DNA from: Streptomyces sp. NBC_01549 | GTDB lineage: Bacteria > Actinomycetota > Actinomycetes > Streptomycetales > Streptomycetaceae | Assembly (NCBI RefSeq): GCF_026339955.1 | Contig: NZ_JAPEPW010000001.1 | Span: forward strand, 3,374,501-3,438,500 | Length of the DNA: 64,000 nt | Direction of reading: 5' to 3' | Shown: piece after piece, positions 51,937-60,884 of the stretch | Layout: each line of letters begins with the position of its first letter | Numbering within the stretch: the first letter of the stretch is position 1 | Made by a program: the position numbers and the translations under genes | Notes under the pieces: generated by a model | Seen by the model: only the letters and a program-made list of their open reading frames with translations | What the model was told of the DNA's origin: nothing | Database searches by the model: none

Positions 51937-52380
51937 ATGAGCAGCGAGAACCTTCCGGCCGCCGGCCCCGTCCGTTTCGACACCAAGATCGCCGTCCTGC
52001 TGAGGGACGACCTGGAGCCCTGGCAACGACTCAATGTGACCGCTTTTCTGGTCAGCGGGCTCGGGACGGTGGTGCCCGAGGTCGTCGGGGAACCCTACGC
52101 CGACGCGGACGACGTCCCGCATCTGCCGATGTTCCGCCAGCCCGTACTGATCTTCGAGGGCGGCAAGGAGACGCTGACCGCGGCGCACGGGCGCGCGCTG
52201 TCCCGGGTGCTCCCGCGGGCGATCTTCACGTCCGACCTCTTCGCCACCGGCAACGACCGTGACAACCGCGCGGCCGTACGGGCCGTGCCGTCGGGGGAGC
52301 TGGACCTCGTGGGGCTCGCGGTGTACGGGCCGCGGAACGCGGTGGACAAGGTGGTGAAGGGCGCGCGGATGCATCCCTGA
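51937..52380 (+). CDS. DUF2000 protein
   Basis: 147 residues, single DUF2000 domain (KIAVLLRDDLEPWQRLNVTA, GLAVYGPRNAVDKVVKGA). Function unknown; the family is repeatedly found divergent from AraC regulators and is presumably regulated by them. ATG at 51937 with a TGCATG context and a weak RBS; probably leaderless. Convergent with the MFS gene. Confidence 0.85.
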   Translation: MSSENLPAAGPVRFDTKIAVLLRDDLEPWQRLNVTAFLVSGLGTVVPEVVGEPYADADDVPHLPMFRQPVLIFEGGKETLTAAHGRALSRVLPRAIFTSDLFATGNDRDNRAAVRAVPSGELDLVGLAVYGPRNAVDKVVKGARMHP

Positions 52381-52408
52381 ACCACGGCCGCCGTGCTCCT
52401 CTCGCCCC

Positions 52409-53662
52409 TCACGCGGCGCTGACCCCGGGCTTCGCCGCCGCCGGGCTCGCCTCCGCCGCCGGTTCCTCCGTGGGCAGCCGCCGCATGAGCAGCCCGTACC
52501 CGAGCCCGGCCACCGTACCCACCAGCGCGCACAGCCCCCACAGCCACTCGGCCCCGAACCGGTCGATGACCACGCCGGACATCAGGGGGGCGATCAGCGC
52601 GGCCAGTGACCAGGAGAGGGTGTACATGCCCTGGTAGCGGCCCCGGCCGTGGGTCGGGGAGAGCAGGACGACCAGGCCCGTCTGGGTGGGCGCGTTGACG
52701 ATCTCGGCCAGGGTCCACACGCATACGGTGAGCGCGAAGACGCCCACCGACCCGGCGAAGGCGGTGAGCCCGAAGCCGTACCCGGCGAGAACCGAGGAGA
52801 TCACGAGCAGCCGCCGCGGATCCCGGTGCTGGATGAAACGGGTGACCGGGATCTGCAGTGCGACGATGAGGACGCCGTTGACGGCGATCGCCATGCCGTA
52901 GTCGGCGGGGGTGAAGCCCGCCCTGCCCATCGCGACGGGGAGTCCCACGGAGCCCTGCTGGAAGACCAGGGCGACGAGGAAGGACAGCCCGACGACGCTC
53001 ATGAAGCGCCGGTCGCGCAGCACGGTCCCGAGGCCGACGTCGTCCGTGGCCTCCTTGGCCGACCGGACCGGCCGGGACTCCGGCAGCTTCGCGAAGACGA
53101 CCAGCGCGCAGACGAGCGTCATGCCGGCCTCGATGAGGAAGCCCGCGAGGTAGCTGAACTCGGCGATGAAACCGGCGGCCATCGAGGAGACCGCGAAGCC
53201 GAGGTTGATGGCCCAGTAGTTGAGGGAGAACGCCCGGACGCGGTCCTCGGGCCGCACGATGTCGGCCATCATCGCCTGGACTGCGGGCCGGGAGGCGTTG
53301 CTGGCCATCCCGACCAGGAAGGCGACCGCGGCGATGGCCACCGGGTCGTGCATGAAGCCGAGCAGCGCGACGGAGGCGGCCGTCGAGGTCTGCGCGACCA
53401 GCAGCGTGGGCCGCCGCCCCAGCCGGTCGGCCATCACGCCCGCACCGAGCGAGGAGACGACACCGCCGAGGCCGTGCAGGGACGCCACGAGACCCGCGTA
53501 CGAGGCGGAGTAGCCGCGGTCGAGCGTCAGGTACAAAGCCATGAAAGTAGCTACAAAAGCCCCGAGCCGGTTGACCAGAGTGCTGGTCCACAGCCACCAG
53601 AACTCGCGGGGGAGCCCCGAGACGGTCTCTCGGGCGGCGCGTCGCATGACGGCGAGTGGCAT
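52409..53662 (-). CDS. MFS transporter (exporter-type)
   Basis: 417 residues with 12 predicted membrane helices. Between helices 2 and 3 the MFS motif GVMADRLGRRPTL is present. C-terminal tail Glu/Ala-rich. Related to drug or sugar exporters; the substrate is unknown. Divergent from gpmA. Confidence 0.9.
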   Translation of the reverse strand: MPLAVMRRAARETVSGLPREFWWLWTSTLVNRLGAFVATFMALYLTLDRGYSASYAGLVASLHGLGGVVSSLGAGVMADRLGRRPTLLVAQTSTAASVALLGFMHDPVAIAAVAFLVGMASNASRPAVQAMMADIVRPEDRVRAFSLNYWAINLGFAVSSMAAGFIAEFSYLAGFLIEAGMTLVCALVVFAKLPESRPVRSAKEATDDVGLGTVLRDRRFMSVVGLSFLVALVFQQGSVGLPVAMGRAGFTPADYGMAIAVNGVLIVALQIPVTRFIQHRDPRRLLVISSVLAGYGFGLTAFAGSVGVFALTVCVWTLAEIVNAPTQTGLVVLLSPTHGRGRYQGMYTLSWSLAALIAPLMSGVVIDRFGAEWLWGLCALVGTVAGLGYGLLMRRLPTEEPAAEASPAAAKPGVSAA

Positions 53663-53814
53663 CGGTCGTCCCCCATGGATGTAAGCGGCTCAGGTACTGA
53701 TGGCAACTTACGAGCGGGAGGTCTCCGGAAGCCACTCAATTAACAGATGCCGTCAACTGTCCGGCTTCCGGGCAGGTGCGCGAGGGGACGAAGGCTTCCA
53801 TTACGCTCGGACGC

Positions 53815-54576
53815 ATGGCCGACGCACCGTACAAGCTGATCCTCCTCCGCCACGGCGAGAGCGAATGGAACGCGAAGAACCTGTTCACCGGATGGGTGGA
53901 CGTCAATCTCAACGAGAAGGGCGAGAAGGAGGCAGTCCGCGGCGGTGAGCTGCTGAAGGACGCCGGCCTGCTGCCCGACGTCGTGCACACCTCGCTCCAG
54001 AAGCGCGCGATCCGCACCGCCCAGCTCGCGCTGGAGGCCGCCGACCGCCACTGGATCCCCGTCCACCGCTCCTGGCGTCTGAACGAGCGCCACTACGGCG
54101 CCCTCCAGGGCAAGGACAAGGCCCAGACCCTCGCCGAGTTCGGCGAGGAGCAGTTCATGCTGTGGCGCCGCTCGTACGACACCCCGCCGCCGCCCCTCGC
54201 CGACGACAGCGAGTTCTCGCAGGCGAACGATCCGCGCTACGCGTCGATCCCGCCGGAGCTCCGCCCCCGCACGGAGTGCCTGAAGGACGTCGTCATCCGC
54301 ATGCTGCCGTACTGGTACGACGGCATCGTCCCCGACCTCCTCACGGGCCGCACGGTCCTGGTCGCCGCTCACGGCAACTCGCTGCGCGCCCTCGTCAAGC
54401 ACCTCGACGGCATCTCCGACGCCGACATCGCGGGCCTGAACATCCCGACCGGCATCCCGCTCGCCTACGAGCTCGACGCCGACTTCAAGCCGCTCAACCC
54501 CGGCGGCACGTACCTCGACCCGGAGGCGGCCGCGGCCGCGATCGAGGCGGTCAAGAACCAGGGCAAGAAGAAGTAG
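53815..54576 (+). CDS. gpmA: 2,3-bisphosphoglycerate-dependent phosphoglycerate mutase
   Basis: 253 residues. Active-site [20 protein letters not shown] (phospho-His), [17 protein letters not shown] and the second His in [15 protein letters not shown]. Interconverts 3- and 2-phosphoglycerate in glycolysis. ATG at 53815, 7 nt after TACGCT. Followed by a strong terminator. Confidence 0.97.
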   Translation: MADAPYKLILLRHGESEWNAKNLFTGWVDVNLNEKGEKEAVRGGELLKDAGLLPDVVHTSLQKRAIRTAQLALEAADRHWIPVHRSWRLNERHYGALQGKDKAQTLAEFGEEQFMLWRRSYDTPPPPLADDSEFSQANDPRYASIPPELRPRTECLKDVVIRMLPYWYDGIVPDLLTGRTVLVAAHGNSLRALVKHLDGISDADIAGLNIPTGIPLAYELDADFKPLNPGGTYLDPEAAAAAIEAVKNQGKKK

Positions 54577-54589
54577 GTTCCGTGATCAT

Positions 54590-54628
54590 GCCCCCGACCT
54601 GCGCATACGGCGCGGATCGGGGGCGTTT
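54590..54628 (+). terminator. gpmA terminator
   Basis: GCCCCCGA / TCGGGGGC stem followed by GTTTT. Confidence 0.85.
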
Positions 54629-54823
54629 TCACGGCCCGGGCCCTCTGTGGGACCTCAGCACGGCGGCTCTCGCGGCGGTCGGAGTGCCTGACGGATGACG
54701 CCGGTCCTTTGGTGCCGGAACAAGTGCGGCCACCTGCAGTACGGTTCGTGGGGGCTGCGGGCCGGAGCGGGGGTGGGTGTGGTGCGTGGGAGGGAAGAGC
54801 GGTCGGCTTCCGGGCCGCGGGCG

Positions 54824-55324
54824 ATGGCCGGGCCGTTCGCCCCTTCGAACTCGCGGGCATGGCTCGCCGGATGCGCTGTGGCGGCGTCAGCAGTCCTGCT
54901 CACCTCCTGCACGTCCGGCAGCGGTGACGGTGAGGCCTCCCCGCATCCCTCGTCGCCTGCCGCGAGTGGGCCGCAGGCGGCGACAGTGCCGTCCCAGAAG
55001 GAACTCACCGAGCAGGCTCAAGCGGCCCTGACCGCCGTCCACAGCGGGAGGATGGTCGAGGCCGGCGCGGAGCGGGTGATCGACGGCGTCCACACCGAGC
55101 CGAGTCTGGGCGAGGGCAGGACATACAGGCTCAACCTGGTGTGCGTCGGCAACGGCAGTGCGCGGTTGACATTCACACCGGCGAGCACCGGCACAGAGAC
55201 CAAGGTGCCGTGCGATCAGTCAGTGGTCCAGCAGCGGATCACCGTGCACAAGCCGGTACGCATCGATGTCGACGGCACCAAGGGGGCAACCGGCGTGATC
55301 GCCTGGCGGATCGACGCCGTCTGA
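54824..55324 (+). CDS. small secreted lipoprotein
   Basis: 166 residues. Signal peptide with lipobox LLTSC (Cys at ~29), a Ser/Pro-rich linker and a soluble domain of ~110 residues (YRLNLVCVGNGSARLTFTPA, Cys pair VPCDQS). No known family. Start chosen at ATG 54824 because it puts the lipobox at a normal distance; a GTG at 54779 is possible. The group II intron begins 109 bp after the stop. Confidence 0.8.
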   Translation: MAGPFAPSNSRAWLAGCAVAASAVLLTSCTSGSGDGEASPHPSSPAASGPQAATVPSQKELTEQAQAALTAVHSGRMVEAGAERVIDGVHTEPSLGEGRTYRLNLVCVGNGSARLTFTPASTGTETKVPCDQSVVQQRITVHKPVRIDVDGTKGATGVIAWRIDAV

Positions 55325-55432
55325 TCCGGGCATACGGGCGTCCCCGGCACGGCTGCTGGGGGCGCTCAGTCCGTACGGCCGTGAAATACGGACAGCGCAC
55401 AGCACGCTGGCCCCTGACCGTTTTACCTGGTC

Positions 55433-57343
55433 GTGTGTCACGAACGCTGAAGGAGGCGTCGATGTAGGAGCTTCTGGAAGCGGTGCTGTGCAGGAGATGG
55501 AGGTAGGTCCTCCGGGGTCGCCCTGCAGGGGGAGGCTTCAAACCACCGCAGGCTGCGTCGGTTAAGTGCCGTTCGTGGTGAGCGCTGCGGGAAAAGGCGC
55601 GACCTGATCGCGTCAGGTGTGGGTCAGGAAGGCGAGCGGGAGCGAACCGCTGATGACGTGTCGTAACAAATTCCAGTGGCGTCGAAACCAGGGCGAGACC
55701 AGGGCTCTGGGACAAGTCCGGGGGGAGCCTGCTGACTGCCCGGATGGCGTCCGGCATGTAGGCGGCGCGAGCCTGACCTGGGCTCTTGCATGGAACGTGA
55801 GAACCTGTCGCCCCGATACTGCTGCCGGCCCGTGGGGCCGGCGCCGAGAGGGAGATCCCCAAGCGGCCAACACCGCAAGGGGCGGAGTACTGACGCGGGG
55901 CACGGGGGCAGACCGTCTCGTAGTAGTGACGAAGCCCGGTAATGCGGGTGGAGCGAAGGGGACGGATCATCCAGGTCTGCTTGGCGGTCAACCGGAGTTC
56001 CCGGGAGGAGCCGGATGAGTGGGCTGAAGTCGTTCGAGATTTCGAAGCATGTGGTCTGGGAGGCGTATCTCAGGGTCAAGGCGAACGGGGGAGCGGCCGG
56101 GGTTGATGGCGAGTCGATCGAGCGGTTTGAGGCTGACCTGCGGGGCAACCTCTACAAACTGTGGAATCGCCTGTCGTCGGGCAGCTACTTCCCGCCGCCG
56201 GTGCGGATGGTGGAGATCCCCAAGTCTGGGGGATCGGGCAAGGTCAGGGTTCTCGGGGTGCCGACGGTCGCGGACAGAATCGCGCAGACTGCGGCGGCCA
56301 TGGTCCTGGAGCCGGAGGTGGAACCGATGTTCCACCCCGATTCTTATGGATACCGGCCGCGCAGAAGCGCGCTGGACGCGGTCGCGGCCTGTCGGGAGCG
56401 GTGCTGGAGGACGAACTGGACGGTCGATATCGACATCCAGGGGTTCTTCGACAACCTCGACCACGACCTGGTCCTCAAGGCGGTGGCCCACCACACCGAC
56501 CAGCGGTGGATTCTGCTGTATGTGGAGCGCTGGCTGAAGGCTCCGCTGCGGCACAAGAGTGGCGAACTGGTCGCGCGGGATCGTGGGAGTCCCCAGGGCT
56601 CGGCGATCTCGCCCCTGTTGGCGAACCTGTTCATGCACTACGCGTTCGACACCTGGATGGATCGGGTCTTCCCGGGTGTCCGGTTCGAGCGCTACTGCGA
56701 CGACATGGTGGTTCACTGCCGCACCGAGGCCGAGGCGCACCAGGTGCGTCAGGCGATCGGCCAGCGGCTGGCCGAGTGCGGGGGCTTGCGGCTGCATCCC
56801 GACAAGACCCGCATCGTGTACTGCAAGGATGGCAAGAGGCGTGGTTCGTACGAGCACGTCTCGTTCACCTTCCTCGGGTACACGTTCCGCTCGCGGAAAG
56901 TCCGGTCGAGGACGGGGAGTTACTTCTTCGGCTTCAACCCGGCGATCAGCGACGAGGCGGCCAAGCGCATCCGGGCACAGATCCGCCGATGGCGGCTGCA
57001 CTTGCGCAGTGGGTCGTCCCTGGCAGACCTTGCACGGGAGATCAATCCCGTCGTGCGGGGATGGATCAGCTACTACGGGCGGTTCTATCCGTCCGCGTTG
57101 GTCCCGAGCCTGAAGGGCATCGATCAGTATCTGATGCGATGGGCCGTGCAGAAGTACAAGCGGCTCCGGCGTCGCCGGAGCCGGGCATGGCAGGGCTTGG
57201 AGAAGACCGCCAAGCTCTACCCGGGGCTCTTCGCCCACTGGAAACTCCTCCGGCCTCGAACGACCGGGTGATGGGAGCCGTGTGAATCGAGAGGTTCACG
57301 CACGGTTCTGAGAGAGCCGGGAGGTGAGATCCCTCCCGGCTAC
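55433..57343 (+). mobile_element. group II intron with encoded maturase
   Basis: 5' end GTGTG (55433) fits the GUGYG consensus. 3' end: domain V is visible (57275-57308, GAGCCGTGTGAATCGAGAGG then TTCACGCACGGTTC), followed by a domain VI hairpin (AGCCGGGAGG / CCTCCCGGCT, 57315-57341) and a terminal TAC. The maturase gene 56015-57271 lies in domain IV; 55434-56014 is domains I-III, non-coding. Length about 1.9 kb. The intron lies between two convergent genes, not inside a coding sequence. Exact ends ±5 bp; class not assigned. Confidence 0.8.
56015..57271 (+). CDS. ltrA: group II intron reverse transcriptase/maturase
   Basis: 418 residues. RT domains from VRVLGVPTVADRIAQTAAAM and YGYRPRRSALDAV to the catalytic loop, here YCDD (ERYCDDMVVHC) instead of the usual YADD, plus thumb/maturase domain X (FLGYTFRSRKVRSRTGSYFF, SYYGRFYPSALVPSLKGIDQY). 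No HNH endonuclease domain after it, so retrohoming would rely on other primers. Apparently intact. Splices and mobilises the surrounding intron. Confidence 0.92.
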   Translation: MSGLKSFEISKHVVWEAYLRVKANGGAAGVDGESIERFEADLRGNLYKLWNRLSSGSYFPPPVRMVEIPKSGGSGKVRVLGVPTVADRIAQTAAAMVLEPEVEPMFHPDSYGYRPRRSALDAVAACRERCWRTNWTVDIDIQGFFDNLDHDLVLKAVAHHTDQRWILLYVERWLKAPLRHKSGELVARDRGSPQGSAISPLLANLFMHYAFDTWMDRVFPGVRFERYCDDMVVHCRTEAEAHQVRQAIGQRLAECGGLRLHPDKTRIVYCKDGKRRGSYEHVSFTFLGYTFRSRKVRSRTGSYFFGFNPAISDEAAKRIRAQIRRWRLHLRSGSSLADLAREINPVVRGWISYYGRFYPSALVPSLKGIDQYLMRWAVQKYKRLRRRRSRAWQGLEKTAKLYPGLFAHWKLLRPRTTG

Positions 57344-57366
57344 TCGCTAGGGGCCGTCGATCCGCG

Positions 57367-58863
57367 TCAGCAGGACGCGGGCGGGATGCTCTGCTCGTAC
57401 TGGAAGACGTTGTGGGGGTCGTACTTCGCCTTGATCCTGCGCAGCCGGTCGAAGTTGGATCCCCAGTAGGCGGTCTCCCAGTCCTGCATTCCGATGTTCG
57501 GCACGTTGGCGTAGGCGCCGTCCACCCAGGGCCGCATTGCCTGGCTGAACTCGGCGATCCAGGCCTGGGCCTGTGGGGTGAGTGGGTCGCAGACGCCTGG
57601 TTGCCCTGTACGAGGCCCCCAGCCGGCGCCTTGCTCGGAATAGAACAACGTGTCGCGGTGCGGGAAAGACGTACCGCCGCGGGGCTCCTTCCTCACCGCC
57701 CCGCCGAAGGCCTGGGTGAAGAAGTTGCTGTCGTCCGTGGGGGCGTCCCGCATGAATGAGGCGACAATACTGATCGCCTTCTTCGGGAACGGTTTGCTGG
57801 AGAACTGCGAGAAGAACTTCCAGCTCCCGGGCTCGGCGCTGGTAGGAATCTGGAATCCCGCGTATACGTCGCCCCAGTTACCGACCTGTACCGAGACACT
57901 GGGATTGCCGACCGACAGGATCGGAGCCAGCAGCGCCTTCACCTCTTCCGCCGACCCTTCCGCCAGAACCCCGAACAGCAGGGTCTGGTTTCTGTGGATC
58001 TCGAGCTGGGTTCCGAGACGCTTGTCGGCGAACAGTGCCGTACGCTGCCATGCGTCGAAGACCCCATGGAGGTCCCCGATGCCTTCCCATGTCGCCTGCA
58101 GATAGGCGACGCTCTTCAGTGGAGACGCCTTATAGGTGAGTGAGGTGACGATGCCGAAGTTGCCGTTTCCCGCTCCGCGGAGCGCCCAGAGCAGGTCCGA
58201 GTTGTTCTTCAGATCCGCCTTGATCACCCTGGCGCACTCGGCACCCGACGGCACGACGACCTCAGCCCCCGTCAGGCTGTCGCAGGCCATGCCGAGGTAG
58301 CGGACGAGGAAGCCGAGGCCGCCGCCGAGCGTCGCACCGGACAGGCCCACGGAGCCCTCTGTTCCGGTCGTCACCGCGAGGTCCTTCTTCGCGAGTGCGG
58401 TCACCGCTTCCAACTGGTTGAGCCCGGCGCCGAGGACCGCGGTACGAGAGGCGGTGTCGATGTGGACCGACTTCAACTCGCTGACGTCGATCACGATGCC
58501 GTTGTCCACGTTCGACCAGCCTTCGAGGCTGTGGCCGCCGCTCCGCACCCGCAGCGCGACATTGTTCTGCCGCGCCCACGTGAGGGCGTTGACCACGTCC
58601 TGGGTGTTCTGGGCGTAGACGATGACCAGTGGATAGTGAGCGAAGAGCTCGTCCCAGCCGAGGCTCGCATCCGCGTACCCGGGGTCGTCGGGACGGACGA
58701 TGCGGCCGGTCAGCTTCGCCGGCTTGCATCTCGCGCTTTCGGCCCCTTCGGTCGTGGCACTCGCGCCCGGTGCTTCCGCGGCCGTGATGCCCGGGAGGAC
58801 GACCGCGCCGGCGCCGGTGGCCGCCGTGGCCTTCAGTAGTCCACGACGAGAAAATTCCTGCAT
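57367..58863 (-). CDS. Tat-exported FAD-linked oxidase (BBE family)
   Basis: 498 residues. Twin-arginine signal FSRRGLLKATAATGAGAVVL, FAD_binding_4 domain with RSGGHSLEGWSNVDNGIVID (His expected to bind FAD covalently) and a C-terminal BBE domain with YDPHNVFQYEQSIPP. The second cysteinyl-FAD Cys of bicovalent members is not evident (GTEGSVGLSGATLGGGLG). Oxidises sugars or secondary metabolites; substrate unknown. Codon use and the upstream region look lower in GC than the neighbours (impression), which suggests transfer. Confidence 0.88.
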   Translation of the reverse strand: MQEFSRRGLLKATAATGAGAVVLPGITAAEAPGASATTEGAESARCKPAKLTGRIVRPDDPGYADASLGWDELFAHYPLVIVYAQNTQDVVNALTWARQNNVALRVRSGGHSLEGWSNVDNGIVIDVSELKSVHIDTASRTAVLGAGLNQLEAVTALAKKDLAVTTGTEGSVGLSGATLGGGLGFLVRYLGMACDSLTGAEVVVPSGAECARVIKADLKNNSDLLWALRGAGNGNFGIVTSLTYKASPLKSVAYLQATWEGIGDLHGVFDAWQRTALFADKRLGTQLEIHRNQTLLFGVLAEGSAEEVKALLAPILSVGNPSVSVQVGNWGDVYAGFQIPTSAEPGSWKFFSQFSSKPFPKKAISIVASFMRDAPTDDSNFFTQAFGGAVRKEPRGGTSFPHRDTLFYSEQGAGWGPRTGQPGVCDPLTPQAQAWIAEFSQAMRPWVDGAYANVPNIGMQDWETAYWGSNFDRLRRIKAKYDPHNVFQYEQSIPPASC

Positions 58864-59209
58864 GGTCCGTATCCTCTCGACCGGGCCACGCCAGTATTCG
58901 GCTTGGGTAGAAATATTCCGCCGACTGGCGCGCGTTTAATCCGTTGTGGATGAATTCTGAGGGCCGCAGAGTAACAGGGGTGGGCAGGGTTGGTTCGTCC
59001 GACATGCTAATTGATGGCGAGGGTGAATTGTTGAAATAGAATGTATGCGGGTGGGCGTGAATTAGCCCAGTCAGGTGGATATCGCGGGGCTTGATGTTCG
59101 TGTTTTCGGCGTGGTGGTCAATCTGTCACGCCAGGTCCGGCGTCCTGGACCGCAATGGCCGGTCGTCGGCCGTCCGGCCTACCGGGGTGCGGGAGTCCCG
59201 GGCCGGGCC
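58864..59209. other. 346-bp AT-richer intergenic stretch
   Basis: Upstream of the FAD oxidase. Lower GC than the rest of the window (segments like TTGAAATAGAATG). No gene is supported; it holds the oxidase promoter on the minus strand. Confidence 0.5.
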
Positions 59210-59458
59210 TCAGATCGACAGCGGGACCGGGTGGATTTCGTCCGCCTTGTGGCCCGCGCGTTCGTGAACGCGCTGGACCGCTTCGGCCGAGGGGGCGTCG
59301 GAGAGGCAGTAGACGATGCCGGAACCCGGGTCCGCCCACGCCCGCTCGAAGTGCACGCCCTCCTCCTTCTCCACGGCGAGGTCCGCCTTGTGTGCCGCCA
59401 TCAGCTGGTCGGCCGTGATGCCTGACATCCCGTGGTGGACGTCCATGTACTGAGCCAT
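59210..59458 (-). CDS. DUF4242 nickel-binding-type small protein (SCO4226-like)
   Basis: 82 residues (MAQYMDVHHGMSGITADQLM..., YCLSDAPSAEAVQRVHERAG). It matches S. coelicolor SCO4226, for which a nickel-bound crystal structure exists (recall); His residues in DVHHGM and RVHERAGHK would be ligands. Strong RBS (GGAGGT) before the ATG at 59458. Physiological role unknown. Shares strand with the 50-aa Cys-rich gene upstream. Confidence 0.88.
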   Translation of the reverse strand: MAQYMDVHHGMSGITADQLMAAHKADLAVEKEEGVHFERAWADPGSGIVYCLSDAPSAEAVQRVHERAGHKADEIHPVPLSI

Positions 59459-59545
59459 GGCCGCGCACCTCCTTCCGAGCGAGCTCGGCCGCTCCATGCT
59501 CTCCCTCCATGCTGCTCCGGTACGGGCATGGAAGCGACCGTGCGC

Positions 59546-59578
59546 AGAGGGGCCCCGTCGTGATGACGGGGCCCCTCT
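59546..59578. terminator. strong stem-loop
   Basis: AGAGGGGCCCCGTC-n5-GACGGGGCCCCTCT, perfect 14-bp stem, between the Cys-rich gene and the SCO4226-like gene. Confidence 0.8.
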
Positions 59579-59594
59579 GGTCGGATCCGCGCGA

Positions 59595-59747
59595 TCAGCC
59601 GCACTGGCACGGGTTGCCCGACTGGCACCCGCACCCGCAGCCGGAGCCGCAGCCGCAGGCGCCGAACAGCGGGAGGCTTTTGATGTCGGCGGGCTGCTCG
59701 GTGTCGCGGTCCAGGGTCGGGTCGGGCGTGGCGGGAGAATCGGCCAT
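59595..59747 (-). CDS. 50-aa cysteine-rich peptide
   Basis: Short ORF with GAGGAGG RBS before ATG 59747. Sequence starts MADSPATPDPTLDRDTEQPA and ends with seven Cys in ACGCGSGCGCGCQSGNPCQC G. Too small for standard gene callers but the RBS and Cys pattern support it. Probably metal-binding, like small metallothioneins or a nickel/zinc buffer; the adjacent SCO4226-like gene fits that (inference). Not recognised as a named family. Confidence 0.65.
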   Translation of the reverse strand: MADSPATPDPTLDRDTEQPADIKSLPLFGACGCGSGCGCGCQSGNPCQCG

Positions 59748-59956
59748 GGTGTCCTCCTCGGTGAGGCCTCAACGAGGCATTGAGGCCGGGTGCCTACGCC
59801 TATACGCCTGTACGCCTAGGCGAGGCGCGAGTGCCTACCCTCATTGGATGCCCGCTCCGCTGGGCGCATCAACGGCGCACTGAGGCTCGTTCGCGCCCCC
59901 GGAGTGAGACGGCAGCCCCCGGTACGCCCGGAACGGCAGCCTCCCGTACTCCGGCC

Positions 59957-60646
59957 TCAGATGCCTTCCGCCCCCGTGACCGGCTGAATGTCCGGCTGGA
60001 GCTCGTCCGCGTGCTCACCCGTGACCAGGTACACCACACGCTTGGCCACCGACACCGCGTGGTCGGCGAAGCGCTCGTAGTAACGGCCCAGCAGGGTGAC
60101 ATCGACGGCGGTCTCGATGCCGTGCTTCCAGCGGTCGTCCAGCAGGTGCTGGAAGAGCGTGCGGTGAAGCTGGTCCATCTCGTCGTCGTCCTGCTCCAGC
60201 TGGAGCGCCAGGTCGACGTCCTTCGTGATGATCACCTCGGCCGCCTTCGCCATCAGGCGCTGCGCGAGCTGGCCCATCTCCAGGATCGTGGCGTGCAGGT
60301 CGTGCGGGATCGCACGCTCGGGGAAGCGCAGCCGGGCCAGCTTCGCCACGTGCTGGGCCAGGTCGCCGGAGCGCTCCAGGTCGGCGGACATACGGAGCGA
60401 GGTGACGACGATGCGCAGGTCCGTCGCCACCGGCTGCTGGCGGGCCAGCAGGGCTATCGCCCGGGCCTCGAGCTCGTGCTGGAGATCGTCGACCTTCTGG
60501 TCGGCCGCGATCACGCTCTCGGCCAGCTTCAGATCGGCGTCGAGGATGGCCGTCGTGGCGCGTCCGATCGCCGATCCGACGAGCCGGGCCATGTCGACCA
60601 GGCCGTCGCCGATCGAGTCAAGTTCCTCGTGGTACGCGTCACGCAT
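59957..60646 (-). CDS. phoU: PhoU, phosphate signalling regulator
   Basis: 229 residues, two PhoU three-helix bundles (MRDAYHEELDSIGDGLVDMA, GRYYERFADHAVSVAKRVVY LVTGE). Links the phosphate transporter to the PhoR-PhoP system; cytosolic. Divergent from phoR across 238 bp with a PHO box. ATG at 60646. Confidence 0.95.
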   Translation of the reverse strand: MRDAYHEELDSIGDGLVDMARLVGSAIGRATTAILDADLKLAESVIAADQKVDDLQHELEARAIALLARQQPVATDLRIVVTSLRMSADLERSGDLAQHVAKLARLRFPERAIPHDLHATILEMGQLAQRLMAKAAEVIITKDVDLALQLEQDDDEMDQLHRTLFQHLLDDRWKHGIETAVDVTLLGRYYERFADHAVSVAKRVVYLVTGEHADELQPDIQPVTGAEGI

Positions 60647-60782
60647 GTGGTTTGTCCCTCTCTTACGTCACCTTGGGGCCCGGGGGCCGGGCTGCCCCGA
60701 CCGCCGGACGGACCGCCGGACGGGCCCCGTGAACCCCACGCTCCCACGTTCCGGCCCGTACGCGTCCGTTTCCGGCACCCCA

Positions 60783-60811
60783 AATGAACCATCCCTGGCT
60801 CCTGGGTGAAC
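60783..60811. promoter_or_regulatory. PHO box between phoU and phoR
   Basis: On the minus strand GTTCACC (60805-60811) and GTTCATT (60783-60789) are 22 bp apart, two 11-bp units, with GCCAGGG as the middle unit. This fits the PhoP direct-repeat consensus; PhoP autoregulates this divergent region in S. coelicolor. Confidence 0.75.
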
Positions 60812-60884
60812 TCTGGGCGACGAGTGTTCGAGGTCGCACTCCGATGGCTGTGGCCTGGCGTGACGGCATGCCTAACCTGGGTGC

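Noticed and set aside
55239..55991. Open frames in the 5' part of the group II intron
   Set aside because: They overlap the structured RNA domains I-III and have no domain; the only real intron gene is the maturase.
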